Shown here piece after piece: positions 45,548 through 54,508 of a stretch of 64,000 nucleotides of DNA. How positions within the stretch are numbered: position 1 is the first letter of the stretch; each line of letters begins with the position of its first letter. Below the pieces are notes generated by a model. That model was not told the DNA's origin. It searched no databases and worked only from the letters and a program-made list of their open reading frames with translations. Source of the DNA: Streptomyces sp. Tu 3180 (lineage in GTDB: Bacteria; Actinomycetota; Actinomycetes; Streptomycetales; Streptomycetaceae); NCBI RefSeq assembly GCF_009852415.1, contig NZ_WOXS01000002.1:2068501-2132500 (forward strand), given 5' to 3'. Made by a program: the position numbers and the translations under genes.

Positions 45548-46321
45548 ATGTCGGCTGGCGAGACGGGCGGCGGGGCGCAGGTCAAGTCCGCGGTGCGGAC
45601 CGTGGAACTCCTCGAGTACTTCGCCGGGCGCCCCGGCATGCACTCCCTCGCGGCGGTCCAGGAGGCCGTCGGCTACCCCAAGTCCAGCCTCTACATGCTG
45701 CTGCGCACCCTCGTGGACCTCGGCTGGGTGGAGACGGACGCGACGGGCACGCGGTACGGCATCGGCGTGCGGGCGCTGCTGGTCGGCACCTCCTACATCG
45801 ACGGCGACGAGGTGGTCGCGGCGGCCCGCCCGACCCTGGACCGGCTCTCGGACGACACGACGGAGACCATCCACCTCGCCCGGCTCGACGGCACCAACGT
45901 CGTCTACCTGGCCACCCGTCAGTCACAGCACTACCTGCGTCCCTTCACCCGGGTCGGCCGCCGGCTGCCCGCCCACTCGACCTCGCTCGGCAAGGCGCTG
46001 CTGAGCACGTACCCGGACGAGCAGGTGCGCAAGATGCTCCCCGAGACGCTGCCCGCCCTGACCGAGAACACCATCACCGACCGGGAGAAACTCATCGAGG
46101 AGCTGCACCAGGTGCGGGAGCAGGGCTTCGCCGTGGACCGCGAGGAGAACACGCTCGGATTGCGCTGCTTCGGCGTGGCGATCCCCTACCGCACCCCCGC
46201 GCGGGACGCGATCAGCTGCTCGGTCCCGGTGGCCCGGCTCACGCCCGCGCACGAGCAGATGGTCAAGGACGCCCTGTTCGACGCGCGTGACCGGCTGACC
46301 CTGGCGACCCGGAGGCTCTGA
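45548..46321 (+). CDS. IclR family transcriptional regulator
   Basis: A 257-residue IclR protein. The N-terminal winged helix (KSAVRTVELLEYFAGRPGMH, then YPKSSLYMLLRTLVDLGWVE) covers residues 12-62. The C-terminal effector domain begins near DRLSDDTTETIHLARLDG and includes the conserved RLPAHSTSLGKALLS and the Cys in GLRCFGVAIPYRTP. It is divergent from the aldehyde dehydrogenase with about 140 bp between them, so it probably controls that gene in response to a sugar acid or its breakdown product (inference). Within the same window a pectin island begins 8 kb downstream. Confidence 0.92.
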   Translation: MSAGETGGGAQVKSAVRTVELLEYFAGRPGMHSLAAVQEAVGYPKSSLYMLLRTLVDLGWVETDATGTRYGIGVRALLVGTSYIDGDEVVAAARPTLDRLSDDTTETIHLARLDGTNVVYLATRQSQHYLRPFTRVGRRLPAHSTSLGKALLSTYPDEQVRKMLPETLPALTENTITDREKLIEELHQVREQGFAVDREENTLGLRCFGVAIPYRTPARDAISCSVPVARLTPAHEQMVKDALFDARDRLTLATRRL

Positions 46322-46324
46322 GCG

Positions 46325-46807
46325 GTGGCCGCCGCCGATGTCGCCCTGCGCGCGGTGCACGACAGCGACCTGCCCGTCTTCTACCGGCAGCTGAACGACC
46401 CCGACGCCCTGCGCATGGCGGCCTTCACCCCCGAGGACCCGGCCGACCGGGACGCCTTCGACGCCCGCTGGGCCCGCATCCGCAGCTCGCCGGACGTCGT
46501 CGTGCGCACGGTGCTGGTCGACGGTGACGTGGTGGGCCACACGGCGGTGTACGGGGAGCCGGGCGAGCGCGAGGTGACGTACTGGATCGACCGGGCGTAC
46601 TGGGGCCGGGGCGTCGCCACGGCCGCGCTGCGCGGGCTGCTGGCCGAGGTGACCGAGCGCCCGCTGTACGCGCGCGCGGCCGCGGACAACGCGGGATCGC
46701 TGCGCGTGCTGGAGCGGTGCGGCTTCGAGGTCTCCGCGCGGGTCACGGGGTACGCGCCCGCGCGGGGTGCGGAGATCGGCGAACTGGTGCTGACGCTGGA
46801 CGGCTGA
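46325..46807 (+). CDS. GNAT family N-acetyltransferase (RimJ/RimL type)
   Basis: A 160-residue acetyltransferase of the RimJ/RimL-like branch. It has DPDALRMAAFTPEDPADRDA early, then VTYWIDRAYWGRGVATAALR as the acetyl-CoA loop, and ADNAGSLRVLERCGFEVSAR as the final helix-strand. It begins with a GTG three bases after the IclR stop and is probably in the same transcript. The acceptor substrate is unknown. Confidence 0.88.
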   Translation: MAAADVALRAVHDSDLPVFYRQLNDPDALRMAAFTPEDPADRDAFDARWARIRSSPDVVVRTVLVDGDVVGHTAVYGEPGEREVTYWIDRAYWGRGVATAALRGLLAEVTERPLYARAAADNAGSLRVLERCGFEVSARVTGYAPARGAEIGELVLTLDG

Positions 46808-46941
46808 CCGCGCGCCGGACCCGTTCCCGTCCGGGCGGGCGCGGTGTGCGACTTCGCGCCGACGGCCCTCCCCCGTACGGCGGAGGCGGATCGTCACCGT
46901 GCAGGAGGTGCCCGCGGGCGGCCGCGCGGGAGTGTGGGGGC

Positions 46942-47955
46942 ATGTCGCAGACACTCGCCCCCGCCGTCGCCGCCGACGGCACCGTGCTCCCCCGCTCCCG
47001 CAGGCTGCTGCGCGCCGTCGCCGTCGTGGCCTGCCTGCCGTACCTCGCCCTCAAGGCCGCCTGGGTGGCCGGCAGTCACGTCGGCATCCCGGCGAACAGC
47101 CCGCTGCTGGACCACGGCACCGCGATGGTCGTCGCGAACGTCCTCACGGTCCTGATGGACGGCGCCGTGATCGTGCTCGCGCTCCTGCTGACCCGCCCGT
47201 GGGGGCGCGGGGTGCCCGCGTGGCTGCTCGCGGTGCCGATGTGGGCCGCGACCGGGCTGCTGGCGCCGATCATGGCCGGCTATCCGCTCCAGTTGCTGGT
47301 GCGGGCGCTCGGCGGGAGCGCCGCGGGCACGTCCGGCGGCGCGGACGAACCCTTCCTGCACCCGTGGGTGTTCGTCGTCGTCTACACCGGGTTCATCGTC
47401 CAGGGCCTCGCGCTGGGCGCGCTGTTCGTGCTGTACGCCCGGGACCGCTGGGGTCGTCTGTGGCGCGGCCGGACGGGGGACCTGCCGTCCGGGACGACGG
47501 GGACGGCGCAGCGGGCCGCCGCGGCGGCGGCCGCCGTGCTCGCCCTGTTCCCGCTGGCGCTCCGGGTCTTCTGGGCCTGCGGCGGCACGGCCGGTCTGAG
47601 CGCGGGCACCGTCGCGAACCGGAGCAGCGACTTCCACGTCCTGGAGTCCCTGTACGCCCTCTCCCTCCTGGCCGCGGTCACCGGCGGCCTCCTGCTGGCC
47701 TTCCGGCGCGCTCCGGCGCTGCCGGTGCGGGTGCCGCTCCTCCTCGCCGGGATCGGCTCCGGTGCCGTGGCCTGCTGGGGCGGCTGGATGACGGCGGTCG
47801 CGCTGATGCCCTCGGGAGATCCCGCCGACCGCCCGACGGCGCTGATGCTCCTGACCTACGCTGGCCAGATGATCGTCGGTCTCCTCGTCGCCGCCGTCGG
47901 CGCCCGCTTCCTCGCCGCGCGGTCCGCCCGGGCAGTGAAGCACCCGGCGACGTGA
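46942..47955 (+). CDS. Multispanning membrane protein upstream of a two-component system
   Basis: A 337-residue integral membrane protein with about eight predicted spans, for example RAVAVVACLPYLALKAAWV, VVANVLTVLMDGAVIVLALL and WLLAVPMWAATGLLAPIMAG. I do not recognise a family with an assigned function. The ATG at 46942 is the most natural start. The stop overlaps the GTG of the histidine kinase gene, so the three genes to 49890 probably form one operon. The membrane protein may be a signal partner or target. Confidence 0.75.
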   Translation: MSQTLAPAVAADGTVLPRSRRLLRAVAVVACLPYLALKAAWVAGSHVGIPANSPLLDHGTAMVVANVLTVLMDGAVIVLALLLTRPWGRGVPAWLLAVPMWAATGLLAPIMAGYPLQLLVRALGGSAAGTSGGADEPFLHPWVFVVVYTGFIVQGLALGALFVLYARDRWGRLWRGRTGDLPSGTTGTAQRAAAAAAAVLALFPLALRVFWACGGTAGLSAGTVANRSSDFHVLESLYALSLLAAVTGGLLLAFRRAPALPVRVPLLLAGIGSGAVACWGGWMTAVALMPSGDPADRPTALMLLTYAGQMIVGLLVAAVGARFLAARSARAVKHPAT

Positions 47956-49214
47956 GGGCGCTGGCACGGCCGCTGTTCGGCCGACGGGCGCGGCTGCGCT
48001 GGATCCACCTGATCGTGGGCGGCGCGCTCGCCATGCCGTACGTCCTCGTCGGCGCGGTCGTCGTCGGTCCGGCGGCCGGCGGCGCCGTCGTCCTGACGTC
48101 GCTCACCCTCCAGCTCGCCTCGTTCGGCGTCGGCCTGCCGATCGCCGCCCTCACCTCCCTGTTCCCGCTGACCCGGCCGCTGGAGACCGCCGCCGTGCGC
48201 TGGCTGTGCGCGGTGGAGGCGGACCGGCTCGCCGACGGGCCCGCCCGGGGGCGGGCCGCGAAGGGCCGTACGGCGGCCTGGTTCACGCTGCACCTGGGGC
48301 TCGGCGCGATCATCGCCGCACTGTCGCTGGCGGTGCCGCCGTTCGCCGCCGTGCTGATCGTGCTGCCGTTCGCCGCGGGGCTGCGGGACTCCCGGCTCGG
48401 ACTGCCGGACGTCTTCGACCACGCCTGGGCGCCGGCCCTCGCACCGGTCGCGGGCGTGGCGTCGCTCCTCGCGCTGGCCGGCTGCGCGGCCGGGGCCGGG
48501 GCCCTGCTGGCCCGCTGGGCGCCCGTGCTGCTCGGCCCCACCCCCGAGGACCGGCTCGCCGCCGCCGAGGCGCGCGCCGCCGACCTCGCCGTGCGCAACC
48601 GGCTGGCGCGCGAGCTGCACGACTCCGTCGGGCACGCGCTGAGCGCGGTGACCCTCCAGGCGAGCGCGGCGCGCCGGGTCCTCGACGGCGATCCGGAGTT
48701 CGTCCGCGAGGCGCTCGCCGCCATCGAGGAGACCACCCGGCGCACGGTGGGCGAACTGGACGCGGTGCTCGGTGTGCTGCGGGACGGCGACGCGCCCGGC
48801 ACGGCCCCGGCGCCCACGCTCGCCGACGACCTCGACGGTCTGCTGCGCCGCACCCGGGCGGGCGGACTGAAGGTGTCGGCCGCCGTCCGGGCGGCGCCCG
48901 GGTCCCTGCCGCCGGTGCTGTCCCGCGAGGCCTACCGGATCGTGCAGGAGGGGCTGAGCAACGCCCTCAAGCACGCCGGCGGGGGGATCACCGTCACCCT
49001 GCGCGTCGAGGTGCGGGACGGCCACCTGGAGATCACCCTCACCAACCCCCTGGCCGCCGTCCCCGGCCCCCGCCGCGCGCCCCGCGCCGGCGGCGGTCAC
49101 GGCCTGCGCGGCATCGAGGACCGCGCCCGGCTGCTGGGCGGCACGGCCCGGGCCGGCCCGGCGGAGGGAACCTGGCGGCTGCACGTACGACTGCCGATGC
49201 ACACGGCGACCTGA
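47952..49214 (+). CDS. Sensor histidine kinase (NarL/DesK type)
   Basis: A 420-residue kinase. The first about 190 residues contain several membrane spans. The dimerisation and phosphoacceptor region is RNRLARELHDSVGHALSAVT with His near residue 223 (HisKA_3 type), and the ATP-binding domain has LSREAYRIVQEGLSNALKHA and a GGHGLRGIEDRARLLGGTA box. The GTG start overlaps the preceding stop (GTGA). The response regulator gene follows 13 bp later, so it is the likely partner. The signal is unknown. Confidence 0.9.
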   Translation: MRALARPLFGRRARLRWIHLIVGGALAMPYVLVGAVVVGPAAGGAVVLTSLTLQLASFGVGLPIAALTSLFPLTRPLETAAVRWLCAVEADRLADGPARGRAAKGRTAAWFTLHLGLGAIIAALSLAVPPFAAVLIVLPFAAGLRDSRLGLPDVFDHAWAPALAPVAGVASLLALAGCAAGAGALLARWAPVLLGPTPEDRLAAAEARAADLAVRNRLARELHDSVGHALSAVTLQASAARRVLDGDPEFVREALAAIEETTRRTVGELDAVLGVLRDGDAPGTAPAPTLADDLDGLLRRTRAGGLKVSAAVRAAPGSLPPVLSREAYRIVQEGLSNALKHAGGGITVTLRVEVRDGHLEITLTNPLAAVPGPRRAPRAGGGHGLRGIEDRARLLGGTARAGPAEGTWRLHVRLPMHTAT

Positions 49215-49227
49215 CCGAAAGGACCCC

Positions 49228-49890
49228 ATGACCGGCCCCTCCCCGATCCGCGTCGTCCTCGCCGACGACGAACGCATGGTGCGCACCGCGCTGCGGGCGA
49301 TCCTGACCGCCGAGCCGGATCTGGAGGTGGTCGGCGAGGCGGCCACCGGTGCGGAGGCGGTGTCCGTGGTGCGGGACCGCCGGCCCGACGTGGTGCTGAT
49401 GGACGTCCGGATGCCCCGGATCGACGGCATCCGCGCCACCGAGCGGATCCTCTCCGGCCCGGGCGAACCGCCCCGGATCATCGTCGTCACCACCTTCGAG
49501 AACGACTCCTACGTGTACGACGCGCTGCGCGTCGGGGCCGCCGGGTTCCTGCTCAAGCGGGCGGACGCCGACGCGCTCGTGGGGGCGGTGCGGCTGGTGG
49601 CGCGCAGCGACACCCTGCTGTTCCCCGCGGCGGTCCGCGCCCTCGCCACCGAGCACGCGCGCGCGTGCCCCGCTCCGCCGGAGTGGGCGGCGCGGCTCAC
49701 CGGCCGGGAGAGCGAGGTGCTGCGGCACATGGCGGCCGGGCTGACCAACGCGGAGATCGCGCGGCGGATGGAGGTCGGCCCCGCCACGGTGAAGACGCAC
49801 GTGGCGTCGGTGCTGGCGAAGACCGGCGCCCGGGACCGCACCCAGGCCGTCATCGCGGCCTACGAGGCGGGCTTCCTGCGCGGCCGGTGA
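49228..49890 (+). CDS. NarL/LuxR family response regulator
   Basis: A 220-residue response regulator. The receiver domain shows the acidic pocket RVVLADDERMVR, the phosphoacceptor Asp in DVVLMDVRMPRIDG (about residue 54) and Lys in GFLLKRADADALV. The C-terminal LuxR helix-turn-helix is LTGRESEVLRHMAAGLTN, followed by VGPATVKTHVASVLAKTGA. An AAGGA site lies before the ATG. It pairs with the preceding histidine kinase. Confidence 0.93.
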   Translation: MTGPSPIRVVLADDERMVRTALRAILTAEPDLEVVGEAATGAEAVSVVRDRRPDVVLMDVRMPRIDGIRATERILSGPGEPPRIIVVTTFENDSYVYDALRVGAAGFLLKRADADALVGAVRLVARSDTLLFPAAVRALATEHARACPAPPEWAARLTGRESEVLRHMAAGLTNAEIARRMEVGPATVKTHVASVLAKTGARDRTQAVIAAYEAGFLRGR

Positions 49891-50043
49891 GCGGTCCGCG
49901 CGGCCCGGTCGCCGAGCCCGCCGCAGCGGGCCCGCGCCCCGTCCTCCGGCCGGTGCCACGAGGCCCCGTCCTGCATGAGGATCCGATGAGAAACCGGGCG
50001 GACGGAAACAATTCGGCCGGTCCCGTTCGTCTGTCCGGACGCG

Positions 50044-51501
50044 ATGAACAGGACGATCAGACGCGCCTCGGTCCTCACGCTGCTCCTGGTGCTCGCCCTG
50101 CTGGTCAGGGCGACCTGGGTGCAGTTCTACGAGGGCCGGGCACTCGCGGACGACAGGCACAACCGGCGCAACGCGATCGCGACCTACGCGGAGCCGCTGG
50201 GGGACATCGTCGTGGCCGGCGAGCCGATCACCGGCTCGGCCCGGACGGAGCGCGGCGACCTCGCGTACAAGCGCACGTACGGGAACGGCCCGCTGTACGC
50301 GGCGGTGACGGGCTACGCCTCGCAGTCCTACGCCCCGACGCAGCTGGAGGGCATCTACGAGGACCTGCTCAACGGCACGGACCCCCGGCTGAGGACGGTG
50401 GCGGACACCGTCACCAACCAGCGGGCCGCACCGGGCAACGTGGTGACGACCATCGACCCCGAGGTGCAGCGGGCGGCGTACGAGGCGCTCGGCGACAAGA
50501 AGGGCGCGGCGGTCGCGATCGACCCGGAGACGGGCCGGATCCTGGCGGCCGTGTCGACCCCGTCCTACGATCCGGCGTCGCTGACCGACGCCAACACCGC
50601 CGGCGAGGCCTGGGAGAAGCTCACCGAGGACCCGGACAAGCCGCTCACCAACCGGGCGCTGCGCCAGCCGCTGCCGCCGGGTTCGACGTTCAAGCTGGTG
50701 GTCGCGGCGGCGGCGCTGGAGGACGGGCTGTACGCGTCGGTGGACGACAGGACCGACAGCCCCGACCCGTACACGCTGCCGGGCACGGTCACGGACCTGA
50801 CCAACGAGAACCCGAACGCGCCCTGCGAGAACGCCTCGATCCGGGTGGGCCTGCAGTACTCCTGCAACAACGTCTTCGCGAAGATGGCCGTCGACCTGGG
50901 CCAGGACAAGGTGCGGGAGACGGCCGAGAGGTTCGGCTTCAACGACGGGACGCAGGACGTCCCGGTGCGTGCCCACGCCAGCGTGTACCCCTCGGACATG
51001 GTGCCGTCCGAGACCGCGCTGACCGGCATCGGCCAGTTCGACGTCACGGCGACGCCGCTGCAGATCGCGATGGTGTCGGCGGCGCTGGCCAACGGCGGCG
51101 AGCTGGTCTCGCCGCACATGGTCGCGCAGATCACCGACAGCGGCGGCGACGTGCTGAGGGACTACGACGGCGAGAGCGGCGCGAAGCGGATCGTCAGCGC
51201 CTCGACCGCCGGGCAGTTGCAGTCGGCGATGCGGACGGTCGTCGAGGAGGGCACCGGCACGAACGCGCGGATCCCCGGCGCGACCGTGGGCGGCAAGACG
51301 GGCACCGCCCAGCACGGCGAGAACAACAGCAAGACGCCGTACGCCTGGTTCACCTCGTACGGGAAGTCCGGCTCCTCCGGTGAGGAGGTCGCCGTGGCGG
51401 TCGTGGTGGAGCAGTCCGGCGCGGCCCGTTCGGAGGTCAGCGGCAACGGCCTGGCGGCGCCGGTCGCCAGGGCGGCGATGGAAGCGGCGCTCGGGGACTG
51501 A
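50044..51501 (+). CDS. Penicillin-binding protein, transpeptidase (PBPA-like)
   Basis: A 485-residue class B penicillin-binding protein with one N-terminal membrane anchor (ASVLTLLLVLALLVRATWVQ). The DD-transpeptidase signatures are SxxK in PPGSTFKLVV (Ser 214), SxN in LQYSCNNVFAKM, and KTG in GATVGGKTGTAQHG. It is like PBPA, which crosslinks peptidoglycan. It is not in a division or RodA cluster here. The gap to the response regulator is 153 bp and it may have its own promoter. A strong hairpin follows the stop. Confidence 0.9.
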   Translation: MNRTIRRASVLTLLLVLALLVRATWVQFYEGRALADDRHNRRNAIATYAEPLGDIVVAGEPITGSARTERGDLAYKRTYGNGPLYAAVTGYASQSYAPTQLEGIYEDLLNGTDPRLRTVADTVTNQRAAPGNVVTTIDPEVQRAAYEALGDKKGAAVAIDPETGRILAAVSTPSYDPASLTDANTAGEAWEKLTEDPDKPLTNRALRQPLPPGSTFKLVVAAAALEDGLYASVDDRTDSPDPYTLPGTVTDLTNENPNAPCENASIRVGLQYSCNNVFAKMAVDLGQDKVRETAERFGFNDGTQDVPVRAHASVYPSDMVPSETALTGIGQFDVTATPLQIAMVSAALANGGELVSPHMVAQITDSGGDVLRDYDGESGAKRIVSASTAGQLQSAMRTVVEEGTGTNARIPGATVGGKTGTAQHGENNSKTPYAWFTSYGKSGSSGEEVAVAVVVEQSGAARSEVSGNGLAAPVARAAMEAALGD

Positions 51502-51868
51502 ACCCTCCCGGCCGTGAGGCCGTCTTCACGGACGGGCCGCCCCCTTCCCCCCGGGGGCGGCCCGTCCTCCCGCGGTCGCCGGCCTGGCCGAAGGCGCCCA
51601 GCGGGCTGAAGTCGCCGAGGAGGCCGAAGTCGGGGGCGCCGACCACCCGGCCGGACCACTCGGGTGCGGTCAGTCCCCGACTGCGCACGTCCGCCGCGGT
51701 GTCGATGACGATCGTCACCGGCGTCATGGCGGCGATGCCGACCAGGACGGCGCCCCGCACCCCGCGGGCGATCCGGGCCCCGGCCGGTCGGCCGCCCGCC
51801 GAGCGCCGGACGTGGCGAGTGCTCCTCGGTGCCTGGAGGGCCGACGGGGCGGGCGCCGGCTGAATCAT
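51437..51868 (-). CDS. Hypothetical protein, possibly degraded
   Basis: A 143-codon frame on the minus strand facing the PBP gene. Codons from the start to about residue 100 have the strong third-base G/C bias of real genes, and a hydrophobic segment GVRGAVLVGIAAMTPVTIVI looks like a membrane span. The last about 42 residues are Pro/Arg-rich, run through the PBP terminator, and overlap the end of the PBP gene by 65 bases. The true end may therefore be lost or shifted. No ribosome site is seen. No family recognised. Confidence 0.35.
   Translation of the reverse strand: MIQPAPAPSALQAPRSTRHVRRSAGGRPAGARIARGVRGAVLVGIAAMTPVTIVIDTAADVRSRGLTAPEWSGRVVGAPDFGLLGDFSPLGAFGQAGDRGRTGRPRGEGGGPSVKTASRPGGFSPRAPLPSPPWRPAPPGRCR
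51530..51567. terminator. Strong terminator after the PBP gene
   Basis: A perfect 15-bp stem: GGACGGGCCGCCCCC (51530-51544) with GGGGGCGGCCCGTCC (51553-51567), loop of 8, located 28 bases after the PBP stop. Confidence 0.8.
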
Positions 51869-52085
51869 GCCCGTACGGGGTCGAGTTCAGGTGTGGTTCG
51901 TGTTACGGAATCAGGTGTCGACCCGTCATACACCGTTCGACCCTCCGTACGAACTCGTGAACGATCACTGCTACGCTCCGGATCTCGCCCGGTCGACGCC
52001 GGACGCTCACATGTCATTCGCATGACACACACATCCACACAGGTGCCCGTCGGGCGCCCGAAGCCGCTGCGAGGGGAGGTAGGCC
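51869..52085. other. Upstream region of the sigma factor gene
   Basis: About 217 bp, AT-richer than its flanks, with several partial inverted repeats around 51900-51975. No ORF is supported. It presumably carries the sigma factor promoter. CTGCTACGCT at 51968-51977 includes a possible -10 (TACGCT), but no convincing -35 could be assigned. AGGGGAGG precedes the ATG at 52086. Confidence 0.5.
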
Positions 52086-52691
52086 ATGGGCACCGTCGTC
52101 GACGACACCGCCTCCGTGGAGTTCCACGCCTTCTTCGAGCGCCACTACGCCGAACTGTCCCGGCTGGCCCATCTGCTGACCGGTGAGGCGGACACCGCCG
52201 ACGACCTGGCGGCGGACGCGCTGCTGGCGCTGTGGCACCGCTGGGACCGGGTGCGCGGCGCGGACCATCCGGCGGCGTACGCCCGGGGCGTGGTGGCCAA
52301 TCTGGCCCGCACCCGGATCCGCAGCGCGGTGCGCGAACGGCGCCGGATCGCGCTGTTCTGGTCGCAGCGCGAGGAGCGGATCGAGAACCCCGACGTGGCG
52401 GGTGTCGTGGACGTGCAGGAGGCGCTGCGCCGGCTGCCGTTCCGCAAGCGGGCGTGCGTGGTGCTGCGGCACGCCTTCGACCTGTCGGAGAAGGACACCG
52501 CGCTGGCCCTGGGCGTCTCGGTGGGTACGGTGAAGAGCCAGACCTCGAAGGGGATGGCCGAGCTGCAGCGGCTGCTGGGCACCCCGGAGGTGCCGCAGCG
52601 GGTGCACGCGGCGGCGGGGACGGCCGCCCGCGGGAACACGGCCGAGGGCGTGCGGAAACGCTCCGGCGGGGCCAAGGGAAGGAACCGATGA
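52086..52691 (+). CDS. SigE-family RNA polymerase sigma factor (ECF type)
   Basis: A 201-residue ECF sigma-70 factor of the type annotated SigE family. Region 2 spans about residues 12-80 (FFERHYAELSRLAHLLTGEA, DDLAADALLALWHRWDRV). Region 4 spans about 115-165 with the HTH LSEKDTALALGVSVGTVKSQ. The basic tail (RKRSGGAKGRNR) is unlike the core. Its stop overlaps the ATG of a membrane protein gene (ATGA), which is the usual place for an anti-sigma factor. A pectate lyase gene follows 86 bp later. Confidence 0.9.
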   Translation: MGTVVDDTASVEFHAFFERHYAELSRLAHLLTGEADTADDLAADALLALWHRWDRVRGADHPAAYARGVVANLARTRIRSAVRERRRIALFWSQREERIENPDVAGVVDVQEALRRLPFRKRACVVLRHAFDLSEKDTALALGVSVGTVKSQTSKGMAELQRLLGTPEVPQRVHAAAGTAARGNTAEGVRKRSGGAKGRNR

Positions 52692-53569
52692 CGATGCGGC
52701 GGGACGTGCACGAGGAGCTGCGCGCCCGGCTGCAGGAGGCGGCCGGGGCGCACGAGCCCGACCGGGAACGCATGCTGGCCCGGATCGAGCGCGGCATGGC
52801 GGGGCCGGCCCGCCCGGACCACCGGGCGCGGCGGCCACCGGTGTTCGGCTGGGTCCGGGTGGCGAGCGCGACGGCCGCGGTGGCCGGTGTGCTGGCGGTG
52901 GGCGGTTACGCCGTCGCCTCCGCGGTGAAGGGCGACGAGGCCCCTCCGCAGCGCCACGTGGCCGTCTCGCCGACCCCCGCGGCCACCCCCTCCCCGGACG
53001 CGACGAGCAGGACGCCCGCGCCGCCGGCGGAGCCCTCGCCGGACGCCCCGGAGCGGTCCCGGGGGACCGCCACCGCACCCGCCGGGACGCCGGAGCCGTC
53101 CGGCACCCCCCGGCCGCCGGCCGGGGTGGAGGACGGACCGCTGTGGTCGGACGGCTCGGTGGACCCGCACAGCAACGAGTTCTGGGCGCAGAGCAACGTC
53201 ACCCTGAAGACCACCGAGCGGCTGACCGCGCTCACCGTGGAACTGCGGATCGCGCAGACCGGCGGGGTGACCTCCACGGGCGCCTGGCGTTCGCTGCCCG
53301 AGGACGACTTCGCTCTGGCGGTGGAGGAGCGCGACGGCTTCCTCGTCTACGTCTGGACGCTCAAGGAGGGCCGTACGGTCCCGCCGGGCGAGTGGGTGTT
53401 CGCGGGGCAGTACGACCACGACCGCGGCGGCCGGGACGCCGGGGACGACCGCTACACCGCGACGGCCACCGCCGGATCGGAACGACTCGGTGTGGCAGGC
53501 GACTTCGCACCCCGCGGTGACGAGGACGCGGCGGACGACGGGGATCCGGCCGAGGACGAGGACGCGTAG
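52688..53569 (+). CDS. Membrane protein downstream of the sigma factor (putative regulator)
   Basis: A 293-residue protein with a cytoplasmic N-terminus (RRDVHEELRARLQEAAGAHE), one membrane span near residues 54-74, a Pro/Ser/Thr-rich linker, and an extracytoplasmic beta-rich domain (SNVTLKTTERLTALTVELRI). The tail is acidic (DEDAADDGDPAEDEDA). The gene overlaps the sigma gene by 4 bases. The layout suits an anti-sigma factor or sensor, but the N-terminus lacks the HxxxCxxC zinc motif of classical ones. Its role as a regulator is inferred from coupling. Confidence 0.7.
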   Translation: MTMRRDVHEELRARLQEAAGAHEPDRERMLARIERGMAGPARPDHRARRPPVFGWVRVASATAAVAGVLAVGGYAVASAVKGDEAPPQRHVAVSPTPAATPSPDATSRTPAPPAEPSPDAPERSRGTATAPAGTPEPSGTPRPPAGVEDGPLWSDGSVDPHSNEFWAQSNVTLKTTERLTALTVELRIAQTGGVTSTGAWRSLPEDDFALAVEERDGFLVYVWTLKEGRTVPPGEWVFAGQYDHDRGGRDAGDDRYTATATAGSERLGVAGDFAPRGDEDAADDGDPAEDEDA

Positions 53570-53578
53570 AAAAATTTC
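53569..53578. promoter_or_regulatory. GAAA-N2-TTTC element upstream of the PL3 gene
   Basis: GAAA (53569-53572) and TTTC (53575-53578) are separated by AA and flanked on the right by CGG. It lies just after the previous stop and 77-86 bp before the PL3 start codon. A similar but more complete palindrome stands upstream of the GH43 gene. Confidence 0.35.
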
Positions 53579-53654
53579 CGGAGAGGCGGCAACCCTTCCC
53601 GCACCGGTGGCGACCAAGAGGCGCAAGGATCCTCCCCCACGCAAGGAAATGGGC

Positions 53655-54485
53655 ATGACTGCACGAGCCGAACAGCGCGTCACCCACCGGCGCCGCACCG
53701 CCAGGAAGCGGGCGTTGATCGCCGGATTCTCCGCGCTCGGCATCACGGGTGCGGCGATCGTCACCTCGACGATGCTGTCCAGCGCGGGCGCCGCCTCGGC
53801 CTGGCCCGCGGACACCGGTGACAAGCCGGTGTCGAAGACGGTGCCGGTCTCCGGCGTCTACGACGGCGGCATGAAGAAGTTCTACGGCACCGGCGCCCTG
53901 GGCGGCGACGGCCAGGACGAGGGCCAGGACCCGATCTTCGAGCTGGCCGACGGCGCCACGCTGAAGAACGTCGTCATCGGCACCCCGGCCGCCGACGGCG
54001 TGCACTGCAAGGGCAGTTGCACGCTGCAGAACGTGTGGTGGCTGGACGTCGGCGAGGACGCCGCCAGCTTCAAGGGCAAGTCCTCGTCGGCCCGGTACCA
54101 GGTGATCGGCGGCGGCGCGAGGAAGGCCGACGACAAGGTGCTGCAGTTCAACGGCGCCGGCACGCTGACCGTGAGCGGCTTCCGGGTCGAGGACTTCGGC
54201 AAGCTGGTGCGCTCCTGCGGCAACTGCAAGACGCAGTACAAGCGCACGGTCGTGCTGAGCGACATCGACGTGGTCGCGCCCGGCAAGTCGATCGTCGGCA
54301 TCAACACCAACTACGGCGACACCGCCACGCTGTCGAAGATCCGCGTCCACGGCGACAGCAAGAAGAAGATCAAGACCTGCACCCGCTTCCAGGGCAACGA
54401 CTCGGGCAAGGAGCCGAAGGACCTCGGCTCCGGCCCCGACGGGAAGTACTGCAAGTTCTCGGCCTCGGACATCACCTACAAGTGA
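53655..54485 (+). CDS. Secreted pectate lyase, family PL3
   Basis: A 276-residue secreted enzyme. The long signal peptide runs RRRTARKRALIAGFSALGIT through about residue 46 (cleavage near AASA-WP). The mature part matches PL3 pectate lyase: YDGGMKKFYGTGALGGDGQD, DPIFELADGATLKNVVIGTP, DGVHCKGSCTLQNVWWLDVG and AASFKGKS. PL3 cleaves polygalacturonate by beta-elimination and needs calcium. I chose the ATG at 53655, with AAGGAA correctly spaced; an ATG at 53649 is too close to it. It is 85 bp after the sigma-factor pair and has its own terminator. Confidence 0.93.
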   Translation: MTARAEQRVTHRRRTARKRALIAGFSALGITGAAIVTSTMLSSAGAASAWPADTGDKPVSKTVPVSGVYDGGMKKFYGTGALGGDGQDEGQDPIFELADGATLKNVVIGTPAADGVHCKGSCTLQNVWWLDVGEDAASFKGKSSSARYQVIGGGARKADDKVLQFNGAGTLTVSGFRVEDFGKLVRSCGNCKTQYKRTVVLSDIDVVAPGKSIVGINTNYGDTATLSKIRVHGDSKKKIKTCTRFQGNDSGKEPKDLGSGPDGKYCKFSASDITYK

Positions 54486-54508
54486 TCCCGCCGAGCCCGT
54501 GACCGGCC

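Noticed and set aside
51162..51659. A minus-strand frame of 165 codons over the PBP gene end
   Set aside because: It is antisense to the conserved KTG region of the PBP gene and has shadow-type composition.
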